From positions 4,312,001-4,376,000 of the forward strand of contig NC_016458.1 of assembly GCF_000226115.1 (NCBI RefSeq): a stretch of 64,000 bases of DNA. Direction: 5' to 3'. Under the pieces are notes generated by a model. That model was not told where the DNA came from and ran no database searches. It was given only the letters and a program-made list of their open reading frames with translations. Each line of letters opens with the position of its first letter. The stretch's first letter is position 1. The stretch is from Thermothielavioides terrestris NRRL 8126. Lineage: Eukaryota; Ascomycota; Sordariomycetes; Sordariales; Chaetomiaceae. A program made the translations under genes and the position numbers. Shown here piece by piece: positions 12,623-22,849 of this stretch.

Positions 12623-13125
12623 AAGACTTGTCGTACATGTATTTTACGAAATGCTTTCTTGGGTTTTTCATTAGGGACCATAGGCACGCGGATCCAGGGG
12701 CCCGGTATTCTTGGGATTGGGTTTTGCCAAAATACCACCGCGCATCTATGTAATGAAATTGCCACCTCGTATGCTTGAGTTTCTGAGTTCTTTTTCGTGC
12801 CACCCCCTTTTCAGCTTTGCATGTTTCTCGGGTGCCTCCTCGATGCTGGCGGAAATTCTGCCGCAACTCTCCGCCCAAAATCTCCAATGCAAGCCGCCAA
12901 TTGGCTCCACTCATTCCATTCAGCCCAACAGCAACGGCCCAGCTGTCGCATGCTCACCCCTGTCATGGAAGACGAGCCCCGGGCCCGGGCCGCATGCCAC
13001 CTTCCGCAAACCGACCGCTGACACCCTCCCTCGCATTCATATTACTGCCCCCATCCCAGCCGCTATTTCCTGCCTGATTTTTTTTCCCCTTTTACTGCAA
13101 GCCCTCGACGTCCTCCCGCACAGCC
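12623..13125. other. Intergenic region, PDI 3' UTR and next promoter
   Basis: 503 bp between PDI and the next plus-strand gene. A C/T-rich stretch at about 13075-13095 precedes the next start codon. No gene seen. Confidence 0.55.
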
Positions 13126-13940
13126 ATGGCCTCGAGAATATTATCCCAGGGTGCGCGCGCCCTCGCTCGAACTGCGCCTGTGGTTCGCTCGTTCTCCACG
13201 TCGCCCGCTCGTCTCGACGCGGCCGCTGCCGCGCCGCTTCCTGCGCGGAGGCCGATTGGTGCGCTGAGAGGAGGGTATGCCTCGATCCCTTTCCCTCCCC
13301 TTTTCTTCTCTTCCCATGGATCTAAGGGTGGGCGCTGACTTTTGTGCAGGCTCTTCGGCTTCTTCCTCGGCAGCACCCTCGCCGGCGGCGCCGTCTATTA
13401 CTATGCGATCCAGGAGTACAAGGCCTCCAATGAGCTGCTGACCGAGGACATTTACGTGCGTGTCTGCATTTGAGCATGCTGCTGCACTACTCTTCTCTTC
13501 TCTTTTGTTGTTTGCCCTGTTTCTGCACATCGCACTGGTCTTGCGCGAATACCTACCTACCTGCCTGCCTGCCCACCCAACGCGACCGACCTGCGCTGTC
13601 CTGGGCCTCATTATTTTGCTTTGATGGGAAAGGATAGAAGAGGGGGAATAGAGAAAAGAAAAAGGATATACTAGAAGGGGAGCGGGTGGGAGACATGCGA
13701 AGCGTAATGATCGTGACTGATTTCCGGCGGAGGAACCCAGCCTTCTACCTGGCGTTGCTGCCCTAGTTGGATCGATGATGGGAGTTCTTGACTCTTGCGT
13801 TCGGCAGCTCAATGGTCCTCAGGGGACATAAGCTGACTGGGCGAGACGGACAGGCTCTGCAGAACGCGGTCGACCGGTTGAGTACATACCTGGCGACGCT
13901 GGAGGAAAAGATGGAGGCGCTGGAGAGAAAGAAGAAATGA
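13126..13940 (+). CDS. Small mitochondrial-type membrane protein, function unknown
   Basis: Three exons (13126-13274, 13350-13455, 13854-13940) give a 113-aa protein. The N terminus (MASRILSQGARALARTAPVV, then RSFSTSPARL) is a textbook mitochondrial presequence: Arg and Ala rich, no acids, with an RSFST-type cleavage region. A single membrane segment follows (GLFGFFLGSTLAGGAVYYYA). The end is a short charged coiled coil (LQNAVDRLSTYLATLEEKME, then ALERKKK). This layout fits a mitochondrial inner-membrane protein with one membrane pass. I recall similar unnamed fungal proteins but cannot assign a complex. Introns have GTATGC and GTGCGT donors and CTGAC branch points just before each acceptor. 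The second intron is unusually long (398 nt) and contains a CCTA/CCTG microsatellite. Confidence 0.85.
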
Positions 13941-14440
13941 GTTATGATTCAGACGAGGGCGGGTTAGGGGAATTATGGAAGCTCGGGTGCTGGGCGTGTG
14001 TGGTGTACAACGAGGATTTAATTGGGATCGTACAGTACCAATGTGGTTTTCTTTGTAAATGGTTAGCTGATGAACGGAGGCAAGCATCCATTGACTAAAC
14101 GAAGTGATTTCACAGCAATCTAGTTCCCATACCAACTGTGCTTCATGGTCCTGAACTGGCGGGCAATTGGTGCAACTCTTACTGTGGGAGCTCCGGGCAT
14201 ATTGTGGTGATCATGCCTGGGAGCAGAAGAACGTAGTATTGAGTGCGGAATATAGACGGGACGTATGCGATACGGACGTCCTTCGCGGGCCAACCCGCGG
14301 TACCGGGTCCGCGCAGGGTTCCCCGGACTCCGTGTCCGGCACTGTGGGTCCCGGGTTATGGTAGCACTTCCTCAAACTCTTGCGGACGGCAGGCCATCCC
14401 ACTTGCACTTCCACCCCGCCAACACGCCAAGAGCATCGCC
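13941..14440. other. Intergenic region upstream of vps71
   Basis: 500 bp between two plus-strand genes. The vps71 frame stays open upstream of the chosen ATG to 14243, but that stretch has no conserved residues. A GC-rich stretch with short inverted repeats lies at about 14285-14355 (CGCGGGCCAACCCGCG). Confidence 0.5.
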
Positions 14441-15550
14441 ATGAACAACTTCGGGGTCATCGAAATCGCCAGCACTACGACAAAAAGCACGCCGGGTTGG
14501 GCATATGTACCTGACACGGCGCCTGCGCTGCCCGCCGCTGTGCATTCCACCAGCCGAAAGCGTGCCGCTCGAAACCAGCCAGCCCTAACCTTATCCGACC
14601 TCTCGGCGCGTGAGGAAACGAGGATCCGGAAAGAACTCGAGGCCCTTGATCGCGACAATCCCAAAGATGTTAACATCCCGATTCCCCCGAGGCCGGGGGG
14701 AGGCAGCAGAGGTACGCCCGCCCAAGTTCGTGGATGGAGGTTCCCGGGGTCTAACCACCAGTTCGCAGCCCAGAACAAACACACGCCGAACGTGCGCAAG
14801 ATCCTTCAGTCGCAAAAGTCATTCGCCAACCACCTCGACGACTACCAGGCGATGCTCGCACTAGCCGAGAGCAACCCTGCCGCAGCAGCAGCACTGAACG
14901 CGGCGCAGGCGAAACCATCCACCCCGACGACAGCAGTCTCGAAGAGCGCCTCACCAGCGCCCACACCAGCGTCCGCCGGTGGGGCAAGCAAGCGGTCAGC
15001 AGCGGCAGCAAAGCGAGCCGCGGCAAAGGAGAAACAAGAACAAGAAAGGAAGAAGGCGCAACATACGCCCAAGCCAGAGACCGAGTCAGAAAAGCTCGGC
15101 TCTACCCCGCCACAGCAAGCTCCCCAGCGGCAGCAGCAGGAGGGGGACAACGACGTCGAGATGTCCGACGCAACCGCCTCAACAGCACAACCACCACCAA
15201 CAGCCCCAGCCGCCCAAATCTCGTATCCCCGCGTGAGCGCTATCCTGCCAGCCTACGCCAAACCGCCGCCGGCGGCCCACCCGGGCGACGCCGACCCGCT
15301 GCTGGTGTCGCGCGTGCCGGCGTTCCCGAGCGACGACGAGCTCCGCGCGCTGATGACGGCGCCGCCGCTGAGCTACCTCGAGGCGCGCGGCGCGTGGGGC
15401 GAGGAGGAGCGGCGGTACCCCGTGCGCGTCTTCTGCGCCGTGTGCGGCTACTGGGGCCGGGTCAAGTGCATGAAGTGCGGCACGCGGGTGTGCGCGCTGG
15501 ACTGCCTGGAGGCGCACCGCGAGGAGTGCGTGACCAGGTATGGGCTGTGA
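14441..15550 (+). CDS. vps71: HIT zinc-finger subunit of the SWR1 complex (Vps71/Swc6)
   Basis: Homologue of yeast Vps71/Swc6 and animal ZNHIT1, a subunit of the SWR1 remodeller that deposits histone H2A.Z. The C terminus is a HIT zinc finger: CAVC, CMKC, CALDC and HREEC spaced as Zn ligands, ending in RYGL. Upstream are the conserved helix LSDLSAREETRIRKELEALD and the block KHTPNVRKILQSQKSFANHL. An Ala/Pro/Gln-rich and Lys-rich linker separates the two. I chose the ATG at 14441 (MNNFGVIEIAS) because family similarity starts there, not the earlier in-frame ATG at 14243. A 57-nt intron is likely at 14712-14768 (GTACGC donor, CTAAC branch, CAG acceptor). Removing it keeps frame and deletes a stretch not expected in the family, giving 350 aa rather than 369. 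Confidence 0.9.
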   Translation: MNNFGVIEIASTTTKSTPGWAYVPDTAPALPAAVHSTSRKRAARNQPALTLSDLSAREETRIRKELEALDRDNPKDVNIPIPPRPGGGSRGTPAQVRGWRFPGSNHQFAAQNKHTPNVRKILQSQKSFANHLDDYQAMLALAESNPAAAAALNAAQAKPSTPTTAVSKSASPAPTPASAGGASKRSAAAAKRAAAKEKQEQERKKAQHTPKPETESEKLGSTPPQQAPQRQQQEGDNDVEMSDATASTAQPPPTAPAAQISYPRVSAILPAYAKPPPAAHPGDADPLLVSRVPAFPSDDELRALMTAPPLSYLEARGAWGEEERRYPVRVFCAVCGYWGRVKCMKCGTRVCALDCLEAHREECVTRYGL

Positions 15551-16001
15551 TTTTTTTCTTTCTTTTTTGTTAGAGCAAGTTGGAAGTTGTTTTGGTCGGG
15601 GATTCCTCAGTTTGATACCCATTTGATTTGTTCCAGAGCATAGAGGTCTAACGGCGGCATGTGTGGGCATCGACCTCCCCGCATCCTCTATGTATAACAA
15701 GTTGGCCTCGGGGCCGCGCCACTATGGGCACACGTTTATGTGCCATATCCTTCTTGTATGCGCCCGGAATATGTATTCTACAGCCGGACAGTATGCCACC
15801 CCTTAACCCTCCGCAGAACCCGGAATGCAACGCCAGAACCTGCGGGATCAACCTACAGCACTTTCACATTCCCCATCCAAAATGCATGCAAACGCCGAAA
15901 AAATAAGACCCGAGGACACCAGCCCTAAATGCTCGCCCACCACCCATCCAAAGCACCATCACCAGTGAATCACTGTACATACCAACGCCACCCGAACCAA
16001 C
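15551..16001. other. Intergenic region between convergent genes
   Basis: 451 bp between the stops of vps71 (plus) and the secreted-protein gene (minus). It starts with a T-rich run right after the vps71 stop. No gene seen. Confidence 0.55.
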
Positions 16002-16668
16002 TCAAACAGCCGTCAACGAAAACACCACATCCCCCCTCGTCGCGCCGCCCACGCAGACGGCCTCGAAGCTGCCGGCTGGACAGGCCCGGCGCGCGGCGCC
16101 GACACAGCCCACCCAGCGGTCCTTGGAGAGGGTGATGCGGGCGCCGTCCTGCGCGGCGCGGACCGCGAACGCGGCGCGGCCGGACCGCCCCACCGTCGAG
16201 GCCGGCGCGCCGCCGCACGCGCTGATCGACGGCCCCGCGATGCCGTCGCAGATGGCTAGCATGGCTGCGTGTTGGTCGTATTCGACGATGCGGCTGTGCC
16301 AGGGGGGTTGTTTTGGTTAGTTTACGTTGGGGGTGGTTAAGGGAGTGGAGGGGGCAAGGGGGCGGGGGTTGTAGGTTGGGGGGGCGGCGAAGGCGGCGTT
16401 GGGGGGGAGGGGGGAGGGGGAAGGGGGAAGGTGAGAGGGAAGGCGATCGATCGCGAACTTACACGCTGGGATCAAGACAGACGACATCTCGGACGGCGTT
16501 GGGGTTGAGCGGGGCTTGTCTTAGCAGGCCGAGGCCTTCGTAGTAGGACTGCGGGACTGCCACGCGAGGTTGGTGGTACTCAACGTACCACGGTGTTGAC
16601 GGCGCCGCGAGAGAGGGAGATGTGAAGGCGAGGAAGGTCTGTAAGAGGAGCAAGGCACGGGAGAGCAT
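16002..16668 (-). CDS. Small secreted protein with six cysteines
   Basis: Two exons (16668-16463 and 16293-16002) join in frame to a 165-aa protein. Donor GTAAGT and acceptor CACAG, with CTAAC upstream of the acceptor, are all canonical. Residues 1-21 form a clear signal peptide (MLSRALLLLQTFLAFTSPSL, cleavage near ALA-AP). The mature protein has six cysteines (in VVCLDP, AICDG, SACGG, VGCVG, RRACPAG and EAVCVG), an even number that could form three disulfides. No membrane segment or ER retention signal is seen, so it is probably extracellular. I do not recognise the family. Size and cysteines resemble fungal secreted effector-like proteins, but that is a description and not a function. Confidence 0.8.
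16313..16440 (+). repeat. G-rich tract inside the secreted-protein intron
   Basis: Within the 169-nt intron (16462-16294) the plus strand carries many runs of three or more G (for example at 16328-16331, 16350-16354, 16357-16360 and 16379-16384, then a GGGGGGAGGGGGGA-type stretch near 16400-16425). The pre-mRNA, read from the minus strand, is therefore C/U rich, while the plus DNA strand could form G-quadruplexes. Confidence 0.7.
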
Positions 16669-17946
16669 GTTGAGAGTTGGCTGGGAAGCTTGGGGTCCGC
16701 GGAACAGAGAACGATATCGGTGGATGTGTGAGTGGACGTTGAAGCGGTTCGTAGGACCTGCCTCAAATAAAGCCCGGGAGAAACGAAAAGATGAGAGCTC
16801 AGCAGAGTCCGGTCACAGACCAAATCAGGATGGAACGTGATGCCAGCATCGGCGTGCCAAACGCAGCCTCTGACAAGTTTCGACAGACCTGACAAACCGT
16901 CTTTCTAACGACAAGAAGGACGAGGAACGAACGCCATCCTATGTATGTCTCGAGCAAGCCGCCGGCTCCCACGGTTTTCTGCGCCGCTGCATCTCGACAT
17001 ACCTGTTGACGGAAGGATGCCTCGCTCCTGGCTGCAGTGCTGCAGCAGGGAGCGGCGGTTGTTTTCGAATGTCCAGCTCCACCCCGCAGCCCCTGCCAAG
17101 CCCCGCGGGGATCTAGTATACTGCGTACCTCCCTCCGCTGAGGATCCGATCGGCAGGAAGAATCAACATGCAACCCCACTGGGCAAATACAAGGTAGATG
17201 GATGCGAGTCGGTGCATGGTGAGCCAGGCCGAGTGCCCAGATCAGAACAGTTACCCCGCCGGTTCATTCGCGCGGCAAGTGGGATGACGTTCTCTCCTGC
17301 GCAACCGAACTGCGCGGAAGGTTTCGAAGCAAGGGGGAGCCAGGGAATGATGAAACAACCGAGAAGCAAGCTCGGGGCTGGATTGGCCATTGTAGGAGCC
17401 CCTGGACAACCACACCGGCGAGAACGTTCTTGTCCACGTATGATTCTCGATCACTCAAGATACTCGAGATCATTTAGTTCAATCGCCGTCGTTCGGTCGT
17501 CGTCATCCGTCGTGGGGCAATTTCACCATGGGTCGGTAGGATTACCTATTTAGTTACATAACGTTAGCGGACTTGGAGACTCCGACAGCACCTCGCTCTG
17601 TGGGGAGTTCGCAGAGTTCAAGGGCTCCTGGACCACTGATCCTCGACGGGTCACTGAATGCCACACAGATCATCACAGGTGAACGCAAGCGAGATGTTGA
17701 CCGCCAGCCGGTAGATACATTATAGTCTATTCGACACACCCTAGCAGGCGTTTTGTGCTGTGTAATAACCCCAGTCGTCGGTATGAACATCGATGCAGGG
17801 TACTATGCAAGCTGTTGTCAGACCGTATTCCGCGCCGCCGAGTTTGGTTTTTCTCTCGTCCCACGTGCCGCGAAACGGCGTCTGGCTTTCACGTCGGCCC
17901 CATAATGTGGTCTATCCCGGTTGTGTAGATCACGGCTTCCCGGCGC
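16669..17946. other. Intergenic region, 1.28 kb
   Basis: Lies between the start of the secreted-protein gene and the stop of the Wss1-type gene (both minus), so it holds the former's promoter and the latter's 3' end. Open frames on both strands (the longest plus-strand one at 16945-17553) have no recognisable domain or intron structure and I do not call them. Confidence 0.5.
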
Positions 17947-19455
17947 TCACTTGGATCCGGCCGCGGGTGCTGGCCTCCGTTCCCCACACAAACCGCAAAT
18001 GCCGCAGTCACCGGCGTTGCGATAGCCCATACCTTGGCAGGTCTTGCTCGCACACGCCCAGGAATCCGGCATTCTCTCATGGTCAAGAACGCTCGCACAC
18101 ATGGCGCATGTAGCTGACTGCGGCTCGTTGACAAACGTACATATTCGGCAGGCATCCCGGCCGGAGGAGCTCGATTCGGCAGGAGGCGGCCCGTCCGATA
18201 TTGGGGGCTTCGACTTCGGCTTCAACTTCAGCGTCGACTTCGGCTCCGAGTCCGGCTGTTTCCGCGCTGATATTTGGCTGACGGGGGTTTGGGGTTTTCT
18301 TTCTGTGGACATCAGAGCGGACTGTCCCAGACGTCCTGAGGGACCAGCAACAGGTCCCCATAGCCCGAAATCCTGCAGTTCCCGCAGCTCTTGCAGTGTA
18401 TCCTGATCCTCGGGGTTCTCGTCATCGCAGACCTTAACCATCCCTCTGCCCTTGGAGTCAAGTAGCTTCTTCCCATCGATATCGACAGCATCCGGCCCAG
18501 ACGCGGTGCTGTCATCTTCATGATCGTCCCCGCTATCGGTTTCGGAATCCTCTTCGGCTTCCTCTTTCACCTCCTCTTCCCCGGCTTTTCTGTCCTTTTT
18601 TTGCTCTTCAAACCGAGCCAATGCCGCGGCGGCCCTGAGTTCTCTCCCCCTGGCGCTTCCCGCCACGCGAGGCTTGGCAGCTATCGTCTTACCCTCGAGT
18701 TTCCGCTTTATGTTGGCATCTTCGCCGAGAGACACGCCGTGCGCGCCGAACTTTTTGAAAATCCGCCGTTCCTTTTGTTCTTTGTACGACAGCGGTTTCT
18801 TGGCTCTCCGTTTCCTACCCCGAGAGCGGTACGTCCCGCCGCAAAGGTGCTCCGGGAGTGGTTCAGCCGGTCCGATCGTATTCCTCTCAAACTCGCCAGT
18901 AGATAGAAGCTTTCCACGGCCCCAGAGACCTTCGCCGGTGTAGCCGCGGGACCACAGAGCTCTCATCTGCTCCGCATATTGGTTCCTCACTGCCCAGAAA
19001 GCACGGGAATGGTTCATCTGCTTGCAATGAGCCAGTCTGTACGCAAAACGTCAGCCCGACCAGAGCCTAAATCACTCGCAAAGTCAGGGGAAAACGCACT
19101 CATGCATCATAACCATCTGCACGTAGTTGAACGGCAGCCAGTGGCCGCTGCGGGCCTTGAGGACTAGCTGGATAACCTCACCGGCGTTGAAGTTCCGGCC
19201 GACGAATTCGGGGTTCGGCTCGTACTCTTCTAGTGACACGACCGAGATGTGGTGTTCCCGCATGATGGGCACTGCGCCGGCTTCAGCAGTTGGTAACGCT
19301 TGACAGCGACAGCTGCACTCACCACATTGTGCCGCGATCCTCTCGAGGAAGTCTTGAGCAATCTTCTCATCGGGACCCTTGAGTGGCTTGATGAAGACGA
19401 TGCGGTCGTTTGGTTGCGACTGCTTCGCGTTAAGCCGCTCGAACCCCGCCGGCAT
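17947..19455 (-). CDS. wss1: WLM-domain metalloprotease, Wss1/SPRTN type
   Basis: Zinc metalloprotease of the WLM family; Wss1 degrades DNA-protein crosslinks and SUMOylated proteins in the nucleus. Exons 19455-19323, 19271-19100 and 19036-17947 join in frame to 464 aa. The intron junctions (GTGAGT/GCAG, GTGCGT/ACAG) precisely rebuild the active site: HELAHCKQMNH at residues 101-111, an HExxHxxxxxH motif with Glu102 as catalytic base. After it comes HSRAFWAVRNQYAEQMRALW, and the block GYTGEGLWGRGKLL is typical of WLM proteins. The middle is acidic and Lys rich. Near the C terminus is a RanBP2-type zinc finger (CRICTFVNEPQSATCAMC), then a second Cys-rich unit (CASKTCQ...CGICGLC). An in-frame ATG at 19524 would add 23 residues; I prefer 19455 (MPAGFERLNAKQ) because TTCTAATCC...CACCTCAG upstream resembles an intron end. 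Confidence 0.9.
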
Positions 19456-20040
19456 GCTCCCTGGCTCAAAAGCGCCAGTCTCTGAGGTGATAATAGGGAT
19501 TAGAAAAGCGTGGTGCGGAATCAAGGGCGGAAGGACTGCTGCAGCATTTCAACTCTCCGGAAAAAAGCGGTTGCAGGAGAAAATCAACTTCTCAAGCGGC
19601 GGGAGGGGCACACGTTGTACCGTTTAGGGGATGGGCAAGATTGCCGCCACACGACCGAGAAGGGAAGGTTCGCGTTCAGCGGCGACGCCTGATCACGTGC
19701 GCCACTTACAGCGCTGGGATGGGTCTACTTACACAACGGAGTACAGTGGGCAAGTGGCATCTACCTGAGTTAGGTCAAGATTGAAGGAAGGCATGGAAAG
19801 AGAACCGAGTCTATCTGGTCGGCAGGAATTTATTTGGCACTGTGCACCCATCATACCAACCACACTAGGTAAGGTAGTGTTCCGCACATTCACTGCCAGG
19901 TAGGTACCCCAGGACAAGTCACCTAGTCGAGGGCGCGAGTGGTCGGGCACAGCCAAAGCAGAGAAGAGTCGGCCGACTTCTGACTTCTACATGCACCAAC
20001 AACCAACCGTGCAAGTAACTCTCAGTCTCAGCCGACGGGT
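19456..20040. other. Intergenic region between two minus-strand genes
   Basis: 585 bp with the promoter of the Wss1-type gene and the 3' end of the kelch gene. Short TAGGTA-type motifs occur at about 19868-19910. No gene seen. Confidence 0.5.
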
Positions 20041-22377
20041 CTATCTCCGCCTCGCACCAGCGCCGCCTGCACCCTGTGCCCCCGGTGCGCCGCGGTCCGC
20101 CAGCGAGACAACCTCGCCGATGCCCGCCGCCTCCTGCTCCTCCTCGAGCTGTGTGATCTCTTCGCGGCAGTCCCACCACTTCTGCTCGCTCAGCTCAAAC
20201 GCCTTCGCCTTGAGCTCCTTGATCGTCAGCGACTCGGGCTGCACCCCCTTCCGCCGCAGGCTCGCCATGAGGATCTCCTGCCACTCGTTGGACGTGCGCT
20301 GGAAGAAGTCGCGGCGGGTCTCGAATGGCTGGTGTGCTCTGTCAGCTATGTGGCTTGGGAAGAGGAAAAGAGAGAAAAACAAGATCGAGAGAAGAAAACA
20401 GGAAAGAAAAGAAAAGAAGAAGGGCCAGACAACGACTTACCCTTGGATGCGGCAGCCCATCTTCAACTGTCGTGGCTGCCGACTCGGCCTCGTCTTCTTC
20501 CTCCTCCTTGGACGGCGCTGTAGACGGCGCCGTAGAGGTTGCATCCGCAGTTGAACCTTCGTCAGCCTCCTGCTTCTTCTTCCTCTTGCTCGGCGTAAAC
20601 GGCTGCGCCTTTGGCTCCTCGTCCGCCGTCTCGACGTCGCCATCTTCGTCTTCCTCCTCGTCCTCGTACTCGTCCTCGTCTTCATCGTCTTCGTCCTCGG
20701 ATTCGGATTCCTGCCGTTTCCGTCAGCGCCTCGGCGTCTTGCCGTCGCAAAGCATTCCCGACGGATACCCACCACCCAGTCCTCCACCTGCCTGCTAAAG
20801 ATCTCCTTGCACCCGTCCAACTTGCCGAGGTCGATGGCGTACATATCATCGAACGTGAACTCGCGATCCCCCTTCTCAAACGTGCCGCCGTAGATGTACA
20901 GCACGTCGTCCTGCACCGCGAGCAGGGCGTTGAACCGCGGGTGCGGGAGTTCCATGCTCACCGGCATCTCCCGCACCGCCTTCCTCTCGTCGGCCGCCTC
21001 CGCCTCCTTCTCCCTCCCCGCCCGCTCCCCCTCGTCAATCTCCATCTGGTCCGCATCCTCCACCGCCACGCCAGCCCGCAGCGCGGCCAGCTGCCGCAGC
21101 AGCTCCTCCTCATTCTCCTTCGCCCGGGCCCTGCGCCCGCCGCCACCGCCGCCACCGCCGCCACCGCCGCCGGCCTTCGCCCGGGCGCTCTTCCTCAGCA
21201 CGAGCGGGAAGAAGCGGTTGCGCTCGATGTTCCACGCGAACAGGCCGTTGAAGAACTCGCTCTCGATCGCCTCCTCGCTCTCCTGCACGTCGTGCACGCC
21301 GCCGAACAGGATCCCTCGCCCGCGGTGGAAGGCCATGGTCGCGCCCGCCCGCGGCGGGTCCGGCGCGTTGGCCGGCTTCTTGCGCCGCTCCCACCGCACC
21401 GTCGGCGCCGTGCCCGCCGGCGCGTCGCTCGCCGGCGGCGTGATCCGCAGGAAGAAGCAGTCCGTGTGGATCTGCGGGCGGAGCACGTTGCGCTGCCCCC
21501 CGCCACCGCCGCCGCGGGAGGATTGCTGCTGCTGCTGTTTTTGTTGCTTGTTGGTTGGCGCCGTGGCCTTCACGCGCGAGTAGCCGCCGTAGAGGACGGC
21601 GCCCTGCTCGTGCGGCAGCAGCGTGAAGGACGACCGGGCGTCCGGCTTGGGCTGGGCCGGCGGCAGGGCCGGGTTGTGCCACACGAAGTTGGTGGTGTCG
21701 TACAGCCAGAGGTCGGCCAGGTATTTGGTCTGGTGGGCCGTGTCCTGGAAGCCGCCGAAGAGGATGATGTAGTTCTTGAAGTAGGTCATGCGGTGCCCGG
21801 AGCGCGCCGGCGGGGTCTTGCCCTTGGGCTCGAGGCGCGTCCACTCGCGCGAGGTCGGGTCCAGCTTCCAGAAGTCGTTGTAGTGGTAGAAGGTGCCCTG
21901 CTTCGGCGAGCTGAACTCGCCGCCGAACAGGTACACGGCGTTGCTTTGGTTGCCGCCGCGGGTCCAGGCGTGCCCGCTCCGGGGCAGCGGCGCGTTGGGC
22001 GACGTGACGCAGCGCCATTCGTCGCGGTCGATGTAGTAGACCATGAGATCGTTGAAGAAGGTCGCCAGCGAGCCGTTGAAGTACTCGCCCCCGAAGAGCA
22101 GCAGCTGGTTGCTGTTGGCCGGGTTCGCCAGGAACGTCGCCGCAGACCGCGCGCGTGGCGGCCCATCGACCACCGTTTCGGTGACTTTGAGAAACTGCTC
22201 CTGCCGCTTCTTGTACTCCTCGAGCACAGCGTCCAAGTCGACGTCCTCGGCGTCGCTGCCATCTGCCTTTGACGCTTTTACTTTGGCCTTCTTCTCCGCC
22301 TTTTTCTCCTGCTTCTGCTTTTTCTCGGCGAGCCTCGCCTTTTTCGACTCACTCTTGCTCTTTTTATCTTTGCCCAT
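20041..22377 (-). CDS. kel3: Kelch-repeat protein, Kel3/KLHDC4 type
   Basis: Three exons (22377-20773, 20710-20441, 20328-20041) give about 720 aa. The N terminus is strongly basic (MGKDKKSKSESKKARLAEKK), a possible nuclear or nucleolar signal. Kelch blades follow, each marked by a Gly-Gly pair: LFGGEYFNG, LFGGEFSS, ILFGGFQD, VLYGGYS, LFGGVHD and IYGGTFEKG, forming a beta-propeller. Inserts include a Gln run and two Gly runs from GGC/CCG microsatellites. Exon 2 is very acidic (Glu/Asp rich). Exon 3 is the conserved C-terminal domain seen in yeast Kel3 and human KLHDC4 (DUF4110; PFETRRDFFQRTSNEWQEIL, KWWDCREE). I chose the GTGGGT donor and the CCAG acceptor because they are the pair that keep the conserved frame. 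Molecular function is not well established for the family. Confidence 0.92.
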
Positions 22378-22849
22378 CTTTATTTGTGTTGTTGGATGGA
22401 GTTATTTTCTCCAGGGGGTGTGGTGTTGCACAGTGGTCTTAGTACGCAATTAGAGTGAGGTTAAGTTGACTTAGGTTGCGAAGAGTTGAGTGAGTGTGGG
22501 GGTGAGTGCGGAGAAGCCCACTCAAAAGAAATCCTCAAGTTGAGATGGAGGGGTGAAATCGCAGCGGTTCCACCGCTGAGCGAAGCACCGCTTGCATCCG
22601 GCCTCCTTCAAAATCCAATGCAGTGCCGTTCTCCGCCTCGGCTACAATGTGCAACACTGACTGACGTCCATACGACATGCTTAAGCCTATGATGTACTTG
22701 CTGGAACGCATGACTCCTTTTTATTTTCCGCCTCTATGATCCCATCTAAAGATGGTATGCTCTGTGGTTGCTCAACTGAGCTATTGCCCGGGGACCTGGC
22801 CGCATCATCAGACATCTCGTCTTGAAATCCACCGTCCTGATGTGGTAAT
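22378..22849. other. Intergenic region
   Basis: 472 bp with the kelch-gene promoter and the 3' end of the aminopeptidase gene, both on the minus strand. On the minus strand around 22790-22755 there is a tRNA D-arm-like AGCTCAGTTGAGC, but no complete tRNA fold. Confidence 0.5.

Noticed and set aside
16945..17553. 202-codon plus-strand open frame between the secreted-protein and Wss1-type genes
   Set aside because: No domain, no signal peptide, mixed composition, and overlapping frames of similar length on the other strand; likely chance in GC-rich DNA.
20611..22272. 553-codon plus-strand frame opposite the kelch gene
   Set aside because: Arg/Leu/Val-rich mirror of the kelch exon, whose GGC/CTC codon use keeps the antisense frame open; the minus strand has clear kelch motifs.
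22750..22800. tRNA-like AGCTCAGTTGAGC on the minus strand
   Set aside because: Resembles a D arm only; no acceptor stem, anticodon arm or T arm could be fitted.
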